A stretch of DNA of 64,000 bases from Calliopum simillimum. Its lineage: Eukaryota > Arthropoda > Insecta > Diptera > Lauxaniidae. The stretch is taken from NCBI GenBank assembly GCA_951812925.1, contig OX638368.1, positions 19,159,187 through 19,223,186 on the forward strand, written 5' to 3'. A program made the position numbers and the translations under genes. Positions within the stretch are counted from its first letter, which is position 1; every line of letters starts with the position of its first letter. Below, piece after piece: positions 23,159 through 33,560 of this stretch. Under the pieces are notes generated by a model that saw only the letters and a program-made list of their open reading frames with translations, was not told where the DNA came from and did not search any database.

Positions 23159-23575
23159 TGGTGACGAAAAATAAGAACAACTGAAAAGAAACTTCACAAA
23201 AATACTTGGCAGTTCGAGATGTCAATAAAAACAGTGATGCCAAGTGATGTCACGAAAGTACTTGACAGTTCGAGATGTCAATAAAGGGAATCAACGATAT
23301 GTTGCCAGAAGTTTCGATAATGCAATTCTAGAACGTTCATATGGGTATAAAAGGAGCTTTTCATGAGAGCTGAACACGGTTGATTTCAAGCAATAAAGCG
23401 AAAAGGTTGTACACACAGTGCCAGTGAAAGTAAATAAAGTGCTAATTGTAATATTAGATTTTGAATGTAATAAATAGTTAAATAAACAATTGTACCGTGT
23501 GAAAATAAACATTTATAATTCAAATAAACCATTTTATAACTAAATAATGTGTGTGTTTTTAATTGCTACACAATC
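23159..23575 (+). mobile_element. Solo LTR of a Ty3/gypsy family
   Basis: It matches the LTR segment after the Ty3/gypsy element at 40687-40870: both share acttcac.aaaatacttg, cagttcgaga, gtcaataaaaacagtgatgc, atgttgccaga, aatgcaattctagaacgttc and a TATA box (tataaaag, 23346-23353). Here a cacgaaagtacttgacag-type segment is present twice. AATAAA-type signals follow downstream. No internal retroviral sequence lies on either side, so it is a solo LTR. The exact 3' edge is uncertain. Confidence 0.7.
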
Positions 23576-23579
23576 CAGT

Positions 23580-24362
23580 GATCGATATCAGAAAACTGTA
23601 AGAGACTGAAATTATCGTCATATGTCTCTATTTCGTAACAATATGTAATAAAAGAGGACAATATTTATATCTATATTAATTTTCTATTTTCGTACACATA
23701 TTTCTAATGTTTTGGCTTCAAAAGTACCTCCAAGGTACGTTGTCCACCTGTCATTGCTTTTTATCTTTCCACAGCTAAAATGGTATCGCGTATTTTCTTC
23801 TTTTCAGCTTTGATTTTGCAAAATTATGAATTTTTTTAATGAATTTTTATTATTGAACTTTTTTTTCAAATTTTAAACAATATTCAACGTCAAATTTGGT
23901 TAATGTCATCTTTTTTTACCTGTATTTCGGAAGTATTTATTGCATGTTATCTTATGAATGTACAACGCAATCAATGATTTATAGAGGGAAAAACTTGATT
24001 TATTTGGTAATCTTATTTGATGCAATTTTCTTTAATCCAATGGGAGTTATCGTTAATAAATATTCCCAGAAGTTTTTCTTAGACTGCCGTGCATTCTCGA
24101 TTGCCGTCTGAGAAAAATTTCCCTTAGAATATTTATACACGAAAACCACCAAATTTCTTTATACAGATTTTGTCTTTGTGGGCTTAAATAAACATTTGCT
24201 CTAATTTTTTTTAAATTTAGGACCCTATTGCGAATAGAAACGAAATTTCGCTTATAAATTGGTTTCTATCATAAAATTCGCATTGCCATTAGAAACCAAA
24301 TCTGCCAGTCTCGTTTTCAGTTTCTATTTTGACTGCTACTGAGCAGTTTCGTGGGTGTGTTA
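23580..24362. other. No gene; short dispersed repeat at 24222-24345
   Basis: The block gaccctattgcgaatagaaa, then cgaaatttcg, resembles the inverse of 33430-33475, and two attagaaacc/ggtttctat segments lie inside it. It may be a MITE relic. The rest shows nothing recognisable. Confidence 0.4.
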
Positions 24363-24640
24363 TTTTTTTTTTTTTTTTTAATACTTGAATTCATTTATTG
24401 AATCTTCTCATCTTAGGAGACTAACAATAAGTTTAAAAATCTTAATCCTAAATAACATTATTATACATAATTAATCTTATATATAATTCAGTGTTCAATG
24501 TGTCTCCCGAGTTAATAGGGACTTGTACATCCTAGGAGTTTGGTAAACGCGCAGAAGAACGCAGTTGTTGTACGCTCAGTCTTCTCATGCTGCCCGCCTA
24601 GCAGGATGTTTGAATGAAAAGAACTCCATACAAATTTGCG

Positions 24641-24783
24641 CCAGTAGTTCCGGCTGCATGTGTAGCAAGAACCAGAAATATAAGAAAGAGTACGCGCCAG
24701 ATACCGGCTGCATAGGGAAAAGTACGCGCCAGATACCGGCTGCATAGAAAAAAGTACGCGCCAGATACCGGCTGCATACAAAA
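24641..24783 (-). repeat. 30-bp tandem repeat in the Jockey 3' untranslated region
   Basis: Three near-perfect copies of gcgccagataccggctgcat with an agaaaaaagta spacer lie at about 24690-24780, preceded by a diverged fourth (gcgccagtagttccggctgc). Variable 3' repeats of this kind are known in several non-LTR elements. Confidence 0.85.
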
Positions 24784-24809
24784 TTTAGAATTCAGTCAGC
24801 TTAACATAG

Positions 24810-26159
24810 CTAATTGCTAACGATATCAATAGCAGGACGATCCTTTCTTTTTAGTCTGGAGAAATTTTCTAAATTTTTTAACCTCCGTGCCAATGGATTA
24901 GGATGATACAGTAATCTTGCAACGTAACTTTGCTTGTATTTGTTGATTTCGTCTTTGACCAAGGGGATGCAAAGGTCCCGATGTATGTTTTCGTTCCGTA
25001 TATACCATGGAGCACCAGTCATGATTCTTAGAATTTTTGACCGATTCCGTTGTATTAGTTCAATGTTCGAGGAGCTGGCGTTACCCCATAACTGTATACC
25101 ATATAACCAAATTGGCTTAATGATGGATTTATATAAAAGGATTTTATATTCAAGTTTCAGACGGGACTGGCTATTTATGAGCCAATGTAGACTGGAGGCT
25201 TTTAGTTTAACATGCGTTTTTTTGGCTTCAATATGCTTTCGCCACGTAAGCCGTCTGTCTAAATGAATACCTAGGTATGTGACGTTTTCAGATTGAGGGA
25301 TTGAAGTGTTATTTAATGTGATAGCAGGGCAGTAACCTCGCCTAAGGGTAAAAGTAACCTGCTTGCATTTTTGTTCATTTACTTTTATGCGCCATAGCAG
25401 CAACCACTTTTCGATAGAGTTTAAATGAAGTTGAAGTTTTCGTGCCGCTTCTAGGGGACAACGACTACAACTTAAAACTGCAGTATCATCTGCGAAAGTA
25501 GATATGGTTGTGCCAGCGATAATAGGTAAATCAGAGGTATACAGTAAGTACAGAAAAGGACCCAGCACGCTTCCTTGAGGGACACCTGCATTAATTTTTA
25601 AAGGTGATGAAATAAAACTGTTATGTCTAATTCTAAAATGCCTGCTTTCCAGATAAGAAATAAATGTTTTGTGGACGTTAAAAGGCAGTACGTGTTTAAT
25701 TTTATTGATAAGGCCTTCATGCCATACTTTATCAAACGCTTGAGCTACGTCGAGAAAAACTGCTGTACAGTATTCACTTTGTTCGAAAGCCTTCCTTATT
25801 TCATTTGTGATTCTATTAACCTGTTCAATTGTTCCGTGGTATTTTCGGAAACCGAATTGATGGACCGGAAATAAATTTTTTTCGGTTGCATAAGGTATTA
25901 TTTTTGATAAAATTAGTTTTTCAAACAGTTTGGATATGCATGGTAAAAGACTGATGGGTCTATATGAAGAAGGCAATGTACGATCTTTTCCAGGTTTTGG
26001 AATCATGGTTATTAATGAGATTTTCCACTCTGTTGGGTAATACCCATACTGAATTATTGCATTAAAAAGTCTGGTTAAAAAGACAAAAGCTGAATTTGGC
26101 AGTTCTTTTATCATTTTGGGAGTTATATAATCGCACCCAGGAGCTTTTTTGGGACACAT
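24810..26159 (-). pseudogene. Jockey ORF2, reverse transcriptase part
   Basis: A 449-residue open frame holds the reverse transcriptase domain: SSYRPISLLPCISKLFEKL, HQFGFRKYHGTIEQV, DVAQAFDKVW, GVPQGSVLGP, the active-site box FADDTAVLS and TYLGIHLDRRLTW, followed by the C-terminal region to the stop. All catalytic Asp residues are present. The frame is disconnected from the endonuclease: a frameshift near 26165 separates MCPKKAPGCD from the upstream segment. The domain itself is undamaged, suggesting recent inactivation. Confidence 0.9.
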
Positions 26160-27580
26160 CTCTTCACTACACCCTTTACGTTGCTAATATGAAAGTTCAA
26201 TTGCATAAAATCGCTGTTTAATGGCAAATTAGGAGGAAGAAAGCCTTGAATAGGAGGATTGGGTTGAAAAACTGTGCTTAAGTGATTTGCAAAAGCATCA
26301 GCTTTTTCTTCATCACTTCGAGCCCAGTTCCCAAGGTTGGCTCTTATCGGCAGCTCACAAATTTTTGCTGCTCTATATCTTCTTTATTTTTTAGCGCAGA
26401 CCTCAGTTTAGAAGTAGAAATTTTTAAGTTTGCTTTAGAAGCGGGAGCTCTATGTAGCTGCCATTCGCGCCTAAACTTTCGCTTCTCAGCTACGAGAAAC
26501 TCAATTTCACTGTTGGTGGAAAAACTGGTTTTTGTATTTTTCACAACCTCATAAGGCGTTGAGTGTTCCGCTGCTGAGCAGAGGATTGAATTAAAAATGG
26601 CAACAGCATCATCTATATGTTCCTCACATTCTATCGAGTAGCTCGTTTGAATGTGAGAACTTATATATTTCCTGTACCTAAGCCAGTTGGTCTTATATGA
26701 GGTTAGCTTCTTAAAGGTCTCTATATACGATGGTTTTTCTAAAAGGCAAAATAAGATTGGAGAATGGTCAGAAGAGAGAGCTAATTTTGTTTCGGCTGTG
26801 ATTAGGGTTCTCTCGATGCCTCTTGTAATAGCAAAGTCAATGAGGTCTGGTATTTTGCTTCGGTCGGCTGGCCAATATGTAGGTTGACCAGGCGAAGCAA
26901 AATTGAAAGTGTGATTTTTTATAAGCATATTATATAATTGTTTCCCTTTTGGATTTACAAGACGAGAACCCCAATATGTATGCTTGGAGTTGTAATCTCC
27001 AGCAGCTAAAAATCTGGTTCCCAAAGTGTCAAAAAATTCTTTGAATTGATTCTCACTAATTGCAAATCGAGGTGGGCAATAAACCGCCGAAACTATTAAA
27101 TTCTTAGAATGATTTTGTAGGCAAATAGAGGTAGCCTGAAGATAGTTTTTTGAAAAAGATTCTAAACAGAAATGTTTGAGGCGATTACGAATTAAAATTC
27201 CTGTGCCTCCATGTGCTTTGCCATCAGGATGATTGGTTTTATGGAATTTATATCCAGGTATATAGAAATTATACTTATCAGTCAGATGTGTCTCTGAAAC
27301 AAGCATAATGGGTGCTATTATTGATTCCGTCGGAAAGCATTTTCCGCGCGGAAGCAAATTTTGCTATTATTGATTCCGAAAATTCGATACATCTGTCATC
27401 ACTGTTCCGCAAAACAGATAAATTTGGCATTATTGGTTCCGCACGTAATTTGAGAAATTTAACATCCCTGACATCGAAGTGACGTTTATTTTTGTGTATT
27501 CTTGATTCCGACGGATAGATATTTTTCAGTAATTTCTTTCCGCTAAATTTTTGTGTCGGAAAGACTATAAAAAGTTAAAA

Positions 27581-27834
27581 ATGTAAGTTTTTTTGTTAAT
27601 TACGCCGTAGTTATTGATGAATATATTAATATATGTGCTTAAAATTTAAAATTTTTTAGGAATAAGCGGGAGAAATATACAAATAGGCACCAACTACAAA
27701 TTATGATGCAACAAATGCAAGAAAACTCGGATATTGCTGGTGAATTTACACAGCGGCAGTCTGCAGAGCTAAAAAAATTTTGGAGCGAGTTAAATGCCAC
27801 TTTGTTTAGGCGGAAATTTCGTTGGAAGCTGTAA
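27581..27834 (+). pseudogene. Myb/SANT-like Harbinger accessory protein fragment with split start codon
   Basis: AT at 27581-27582 is followed by a donor gtaagt, a 77-bp intron and acceptor ttttttag. Exon 2 begins with G, so splicing would assemble ATG. The product reads NKREKYTNRHQLQIMMQQMQ, then ENSDIAGEFTQ and LKKFWSELNATLFRR, ending at a stop at 27832. The spacing of aromatic and Leu residues resembles the Myb/SANT or MADF-like proteins that accompany Harbinger transposases. Copy B keeps the same splice sites. The usual C-terminal half is absent. Confidence 0.5.
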
Positions 27835-27894
27835 ATTAAAAATTTTTTTTAATTAAGCAAGCGCAATTATTCAAATTAACATGTTCTAACTCAC

Positions 27895-28013
27895 TCTATG
27901 TCCCTCAGTTGAAATATGTCCCCAGAATTGAGCCTCAATATTTTTCTCTCAATTCTGAGATTAACGCGATCGTCGCTGTCGCTATCACTGTCAAAAAACG
28001 CTATTGTATCCAT
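27895..28013 (-). pseudogene. Harbinger-like transposase first exon, copy A
   Basis: It begins MDTIAFFDSDSDSDD and continues VNLRIERKILRL, then SGDIFQLRDIE, ending at a gtgagt donor. An acidic start followed by a short basic segment is typical of Harbinger transposase N-termini. The DDE-bearing exon is deleted. The same exon in copy B lacks one Asp-Ser pair. Confidence 0.5.
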
Positions 28014-28350
28014 TTAATTGTTTATATTTTTACAAAATTATTAAATTTTTATAAGATTTATCTGTTTACACTTTCGTTTATTTTTTTTTTTTTATCCTTT
28101 GTCATCTGTCAAAATGTTAGAGATGTTCTTATTTCAGGGCTCCCAATGTTTTCATTCGATATTCCACTACCGTCGGAATCAATAATAGTAGTTTTCATAT
28201 CGAACGATATTTCTTTCCGCGAAAATTTCCTTATCGAACGGAATCAATAATAGCACCCAATATCAATTTCCTCTTTGCCCAGGTAATGAGAAATTTCATT
28301 TTTGTGTTGGTTGATACCGTTTGCATTCCAGGCACAAATGTTTAATTTAC

Positions 28351-29679
28351 TTATTTTTGAGCAATCAAAATTTGGAGGAGCTGGTTTTGCGTTTTAACTA
28401 ACTCTTGAAGAGTTGATTGCATTGACATCATAAATTGATTTAATGTTTGCGTTAAGTTTGTAATTTGACTTTCTAAACTATTTTGTTGTGGATTTATTGT
28501 GCCTGATTTCAATGCACTTGAATATAAAACAGAGGGATCAATGGGATTTGGATTGCCTTGTTGTTGGACAAATTTATGTGTAGTAATTACATTATGATTT
28601 AAATTACGATTCACTTGTCTTTTCTCAGAAATTTTTGCTTTAAGCTCTCTATAAATAGGGCAGCCCCTGTAATTTGCAGTGTGGTCTCCTTGACAATTAG
28701 CGCACTTTTTTAAATTAGCTTCATTTCGCAACTTGATTTTGCATTCAGAAATGTGGTGAAGCTCTCCACATGCAACACAGACAGCGTGTAGGGTGCAATA
28801 TGTTTTTGTATGCCCATACTCTTGGCAATTAGTGCACTGTACCGGGCCATTTCGTTTATGGGGTTCCTCTATTACTACTCGGCGGTGAAGCAAGTATTGC
28901 AGCTTATAGATTGGATGAATCTCACTCTTTTTTAATTTGACAGAGTCAGGGTGAAGATCAACCTTAAACATTGGTTGAGGAACCTTTTCTTTGTTTAAAA
29001 TATTAATTACAGATTTAGCAAAGAAATGTTTTTGTTCCAACGCTTCTTTAATTTCTTTCGGGTCAACTGACGATTCGATGCCCTTAATGACAACAGAAAT
29101 ACCTTTGCTGCTTTTCAGCTGGTATGTGTAGTAAGAGTTTTTGTTGTCATTAAAGTTTTTAGCGACAGTACGAAAATGATCCTCTGTTTTTACTTGAACC
29201 TTCGTTTCATGAAGATTCCCTCTTGTTAGGGGGACTATAAAAAAGTTATCGTTCCCAATAAGCTTAGTTAATAATGTCACTAGAGCATTCGAACTGCGTT
29301 CACGCAAGTAAATTGGGGGAGGTTTTAGGTTTTTAGGTGGTGGAGTAGGATTTTTGTCGCTTGTATCGCCAAGCTCACCTAATGCAGCAAATCGATTGCC
29401 AGACAAAACATTTGTTATTGTTTCTGTTTTGTTGGTTTTATTTTTTTTGGAATTGCCTAAGCCATGTTTTTGTGGGCTAAGCTTTCTTTTTGAATTCATG
29501 GTCATGTAACGATCAATGCCAGTTTGAACTTTTTTGTTTGCTTCTGTGGTTGCTGTTTTTGGAATAGCACCATTATTAGCATTTGCTTGCATTGTTGTAG
29601 AATTGTTTACATTTGCAGCATTGGTAACATGTTGCAAACTCTCTTTATTAATAATGTTGCTATCAGAAGACAGCGGCAT
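28351..29679 (-). CDS. Jockey ORF1 (Gag-like nucleic-acid-binding protein)
   Basis: An uninterrupted 442-codon frame starts MPLSSDSNIINKE. The N-terminal third is Asn/Thr/Lys-rich. A central domain (about residues 130-250) resembles the Jockey Gag RRM-like region. Three zinc knuckles follow: CTNCQEYGHTKTYC, CVACGELHHISEC and CANCQGDHTANYRGC, the set usual for Jockey. It ends in a Gln/Leu-rich tail that overlaps the start of ORF2 by a few bases. Role: binds element RNA and forms the particle needed for retrotransposition. The frame stays open without ATG for about 65 codons upstream, so the true start could differ. Confidence 0.88.
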   Translation of the reverse strand: MPLSSDSNIINKESLQHVTNAANVNNSTTMQANANNGAIPKTATTEANKKVQTGIDRYMTMNSKRKLSPQKHGLGNSKKNKTNKTETITNVLSGNRFAALGELGDTSDKNPTPPPKNLKPPPIYLRERSSNALVTLLTKLIGNDNFFIVPLTRGNLHETKVQVKTEDHFRTVAKNFNDNKNSYYTYQLKSSKGISVVIKGIESSVDPKEIKEALEQKHFFAKSVINILNKEKVPQPMFKVDLHPDSVKLKKSEIHPIYKLQYLLHRRVVIEEPHKRNGPVQCTNCQEYGHTKTYCTLHAVCVACGELHHISECKIKLRNEANLKKCANCQGDHTANYRGCPIYRELKAKISEKRQVNRNLNHNVITTHKFVQQQGNPNPIDPSVLYSSALKSGTINPQQNSLESQITNLTQTLNQFMMSMQSTLQELVKTQNQLLQILIAQK

Positions 29680-30228
29680 ATTGAGATTAGGCGATGAGCA
29701 TTGTTTGCTCCATGAATTTTCGGAATTTGTTTGCGTTCGCGCAGAAGGTGAGGAGTTTTGCGTGGATGTTGAATTATTTAAATTAGACAGCGCACTCGCT
29801 GCGAGTGAATAATTTTTTATTGAAGATGTGCTTGCGTTATTTTGCTTTAAAGCATTTTTTTGAGTATGCTGGAGTCGCAGTACTTACTGTGCTTGTAAAA
29901 CCGGTTTGGTTTGTATTGTGAACCGGTGGGGGCGAGCGTTGAACACTCATAGGCAGCATTCAAGCTCTTGTAAATTTATAAGCATTGGGTGCTATTATTG
30001 ATTCCGTTCGATAAGGAAATTTTCGCGGAAAGAAATATCGTTCGATATGAAAACTACTATTATTGATTCCGACGGTAGTGGAATATCGAATGAAAATATT
30101 GGGAGCCCTGAAATAAGAACATCTTCAACATTTTGACAGATGACAAAGGATAAAAAAAAAATAAACAAAAATGTAAACAGTGAAATCTTGTAAAAATTTA
30201 ATAATTTTGTAAAAATATAAACAATTAA

Positions 30229-30341
30229 ATGGATTTAATAGCGTTTTTTGACAGTGATAGCGACGATTGCGTTAATCTCAGAATTGAGAGAAAAATATTG
30301 AGGCTCAATTCTGGGGACATATTTCAACTGAGAGACATAGA
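30229..30341 (+). pseudogene. Harbinger-like transposase first exon, copy B
   Basis: Begins MDLIAFFDSDSDD and runs to SGDIFQLRDIE, then a gtgagt donor. The frame is open and differs from copy A by an in-frame 6-bp loss and a few substitutions. Confidence 0.5.
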
Positions 30342-30398
30342 GTGAGTTACATGTTAATTTGAATAAATGCGCTTGCTTAATTAAAAACGATTCTTAAT

Positions 30399-30633
30399 TT
30401 ACAGCTTCCAACGAAATTTCCGCCTAAATAAAGTGGCATTTAACTCGCTCCAAAAATTTTTTAGCTCTGCAGGCTGCCGCTGTGCAATATCCGAGTTTGC
30501 TTGCATTTGTTGCATCATAATTTCTAGTTGGTGCCTATTTGTATATTTCTCCCGCTTATTCCTAAAAAATTTTAAGCACGTATATCAATATTTTCATCAA
30601 TAACTACGGCGTAATTAACAAAAAAACTCACAT
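30399..30633 (-). pseudogene. Myb/SANT-like fragment, copy B
   Basis: AT (30632-30633), donor gtgagt, 70-bp intron and acceptor at 30562-30563 mirror copy A, again placing the start codon across the splice. Exon 2 reads NKREKYTNRHQLEIMMQQMQ and has an in-frame 12-bp loss against copy A. Frame and splice signals survive in both copies. Confidence 0.5.
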
Positions 30634-30646
30634 TTTTAACTTTTTG

Positions 30647-30849
30647 GAAGCTAATGCTTCCTTATCGGACGTTTTGAGAGGCAGAGTCTGAACAGCGAAA
30701 ACATGCAACGAAAAAGTGTAACGGATGTTTGCAACGAAAATGCGTCACACATATAAAAATAGAGACGTACTGTATACAAAGTACAGTATACAGTATATAT
30801 GTATGTATACATATATATATGTTTATAAACATTGCGCGCACCAGCTCAT

Positions 30850-30886
<37 letters not shown>

Positions 30887-30991
30887 TATTTTTCGAACGT
30901 AAGAGGGGCGCTCATATATATAGATATATACATTTCACATATGGATATCTCTTAGCTTATTATATTAGCTTATAATAAGCATTAGCTTCCA
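30647..30991. mobile_element. Small inverted-repeat insertion inside copy B
   Basis: ggaagctaatgctt at the left and aagcattagcttcc at the right form the ends. The interior holds a TATA-like catataaaaatagag, nested gtacagtatac palindromes and a (CT)n tract of about 34 bases (30849-30883). A further 33 bases of non-element DNA (to about 31024) are also absent from copy A, so the insertion may be larger. Confidence 0.55.
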
Positions 30992-31292
30992 ATATCATCG
31001 GCCACTCCCCGAGTGCCACCTGCCGTTTTTATAGTCTTTCCGACACAAAATTTTAGCGGAAAGAAATTACTGAAAAATATCTATCCGTCGGAATCAAGAA
31101 TACACAAAAATAAACGTCACTTCGATGTCAGGGATGTTAAATTTCTCAAATTGCGTGCGGAACCAATAATGCCAAATTTATCTGTTTTGCGGAACAGTGA
31201 TGACAGATGTATCGAATTTTCGGAATCAATAATAGCAAAATTTGGTTCCGCGCGGAAAATGCTTTCCGACGGAATCAATAATAGCACCCATT

Positions 31293-32682
31293 ATTTATAC
31301 TCAACTTTTGTACCAAACTGTACTTCGTATGAGTTGAAAAATTTTTTGAGGTATACTTATAGGCCTCAATAATTTATTCAAGTAGGTACAGTACGACAAG
31401 AGAAATCTTTGGTAATGAGAAAAAAAAAAAACAGCAACAAAGTTGACAGATGTTTTGTTTGTTGGTGTTTTAATCACTCAATAATGCACCAAAAACAACA
31501 TCTACAGCAAAAGCAATCCAATTTAACCCAATTAGAGGAAATTCAGTTTGAAACTTTGCTGAACTTGATGCTTTTTAGATGCAAAATTTTATACACTTTC
31601 AGATGATTTACTTGCCGAATTTTAGAAGTTTGTGTTGCTTGTAAGAATTAAAAATTTATTAAGTTTACACGCACTTGTCACTTTTTTTCAACTTTTAGGT
31701 AACAGAGTTGTTTTATTAACAAAATTTTGCAAATTGAGTTGGTATGAAATGTGAAGTGTTCCAAAAAGATGATAAAAGGTAGATTATTTTGGAGCAATTT
31801 TTTTTGGTTAAAAATTTATTTTGTAAAATGTAAAATAAAAATGTGAATATCTGTTAGCAGGACGAAATTATAGCAAAGCAAGTGCTACCTGCAAAAAAAG
31901 TTGAACTAAATAACTGGTCACAAAATATGCAGGTCAGATTTTATTAGGCATTTTTGCGTGCTGATGCCGTACAGTCGCGAGCAGTTTCAATGTTTTTTAT
32001 GGCCTTCTACAATTGTAAGAAAACTAAATAGTTTTAGCTATTTTTTACCTAAATGGCAGTTTAGAGTACACAATTTTTCGAGCAAATTCGTTAGTTTTTC
32101 AAACAAGTTTATTTAGCTTGTGTTATTTCACAAGCAGAATTTACGCATGATTGGAGTGTAGCAATATAAAATTAAAAATGGAAAACACATTAAAGAATTA
32201 TTTACAAATTTTCGCCTGTTTATCGAGTAATATAGTTGTCTCTTTTTAAATTTATATATTAAAACGCAAGACAAAAACATGTCCATCTTTTTTTACTATG
32301 TTAGAAATGGAGTACGATTTTAAATTATACACCATTAGGTATTTTTGTGTAGATGTGCACAAAGTTAAAGTTATGTTATTATTTTGACTTTAAGCCAGGT
32401 AAAATTAAATACAAATATTACAATATTTTGCTCATATTTCGCATGTATTATGCCAGGGATGATAAATGAGCTTTTCTATTTTGTACAAAATAGTAAAAAA
32501 AAGTACTTAAAATATCCAAAAAGTACCAAAATTATTTAATACATTTGTGGTCGAATTGTGACCACTGAGCGATACTAGTAATGTTAATTGCGCACATTAA
32601 AATAGGGAAAAGTATTTGACATTACATAGTTAGACTCTAAATCGCAACTTGGCATCACTATTGAAAAAGTAACTAAAAATTA
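31293..32682. other. No gene recognised
   Basis: AT-rich DNA; the open frames here are short and without motifs. Confidence 0.5.
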
Positions 32683-33400
32683 TATGTCGATACCTTAGAG
32701 CGCTATAGTCCTATCTCAACTTTTTGCGATTTTGAGATTTTTGCAGTTAAGGTGTCTTAGTGGGTTTCTTTATCGAGTGGAAAACTGTGGGATGTCAAAT
32801 TACCACTAAAACACCAAAATATTCGAAAATTAAGAAAAATCCTATCTCCAAACAATAATTTTTTGAAGAGCGTACTGTCCTTTCTCCACTGGATATTCAA
32901 ATAAGTCACATTTTAAAAAAAAAATCTTCGTTTTTTCGCGTTTTCTTGCGTTTCATGACTTTTTGCGACATTTTAGTGAACAAATTTGGTTCCACCCAAA
33001 GGTCCACTCTTGTTTGTCAGAACCAAAAATTAAAAAAAAAAAAAAATCGTTTTTTTTTTCGTGTTTTTTACGCGTTTTATGAAAGTCATTACGTCATTAC
33101 AGTGGAAAAAATTCAAAAAATTAACTAAATGTGTCGTTTATTTTAATAGTAGTGGAATTCTATGTAAGGGCAAAAGTAATGACATACTATAAATTAGCAG
33201 TGGTTTCGTTAGAAATTAATAAAATTGTTAAAAAACCTTAAATTATGTTAAAATATACTATAGGTAAAATTATTGCATGTGTCGTTATATCAAAATAGCA
33301 GCTAATTCTAAATAACCACTGTTTGAAATCTTCTTTTTGCATTTCCCAACAATTGGAAAAATGGATATAGGACTACAGCGCTCTAAGGTATCGATATATT
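32683..33400. mobile_element. MITE-like element with 30-bp inverted ends
   Basis: cgataccttagagcgctata at the left is mirrored by tacagcgctctaaggtatcg at the right, with gtcctat continuing the match. About 715 bp long, no coding capacity, rich in A and T runs. Target duplication uncertain. Confidence 0.65.
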
Positions 33401-33429
33401 CGCAATGTCAAATAAAATTTCCGTTTCGT

Positions 33430-33475
33430 CTCTCGACTAGAAATGAAACGAAATTTCGTTTTTATTTGCAATAGG
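33430..33475. repeat. Dispersed repeat fragment, inverse of 24222-24260
   Basis: gaaacgaaatttcg and tttgcaatagg match the inverse of the block at 24222. Probably one end of a MITE family. Confidence 0.4.
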
Positions 33476-33560
33476 CGCCTTTGTTAATGTTTTCATGATT
33501 TGTTTATCAAAATTAAAAGTATTCGAGCCGCATTGTGTAAATACTATAAATTATTCGGCA

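Larger units (their letters stand above)
27310..28258. mobile_element. PIF/Harbinger-like deletion derivative, copy A (inside Jockey)
   Basis: Ends are GGGTGCTATTATTGATTCCG and its exact inverse. AAT flanks both sides (27307-27309 and 28259-28261). Removing the element plus one AAT restores the reading frame of the Jockey endonuclease, which proves both the edges and the 3-bp target duplication. The attattgattccg motif recurs inside the left end. It keeps the first exons of two converging genes but no catalytic domain. A 3-bp duplication and a two-gene layout suit PIF/Harbinger; the family name is inference. Confidence 0.85.
26344..28354 (-). pseudogene. Jockey ORF2, endonuclease part, split by an insertion
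   Basis: The APE-type endonuclease starts right at the end of ORF1 with LNICAWNANGI, runs to KEEID, and resumes past the 949-bp insertion with IMLVSETHLT. Other family motifs follow: GTGILIRN, LAAGDYNSKHTYWGS and SSDHSPILF. Near 26350 the frame breaks; the next frame continues ELPIRANLGNWARSDEEKAD toward the reverse transcriptase. The endonuclease would nick target DNA for integration; here it is broken by insertion and frameshift. Confidence 0.88.
24363..29975 (-). mobile_element. Nearly full-length Jockey-clade non-LTR retrotransposon
   Basis: Reading leftward: a 5' untranslated region of about 300 bp, ORF1 with three zinc knuckles, ORF2 with endonuclease and reverse transcriptase, a 3' untranslated region with tandem repeats, and an A-tail (the T-run at 24363-24380). 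Without the 949-bp insertion it is about 4.66 kb, the size usual for Jockey elements. ORF1 is open throughout, but ORF2 has an insertion and two frameshifts, so this copy cannot retrotranspose by itself. Target duplications could not be fixed; the 5' edge is approximate. Confidence 0.88.
29987..31289. mobile_element. PIF/Harbinger-like deletion derivative, copy B
   Basis: Same inverted ends as copy A, in the opposite orientation, flanked by ATT on both sides (29984-29986 and 31290-31292). Sequence is close to copy A throughout except for an extra segment of about 380 bp at about 30645-31024. It lies just outside the 5' end of the Jockey element. Both coding remnants are present with conserved splice sites. 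Confidence 0.85.

Noticed and set aside
22648..23243. Several overlapping frames with repeated KCQR/MST-like phrases
   Set aside because: They are translations of the 53-bp minisatellite in three frames and of the LTR.
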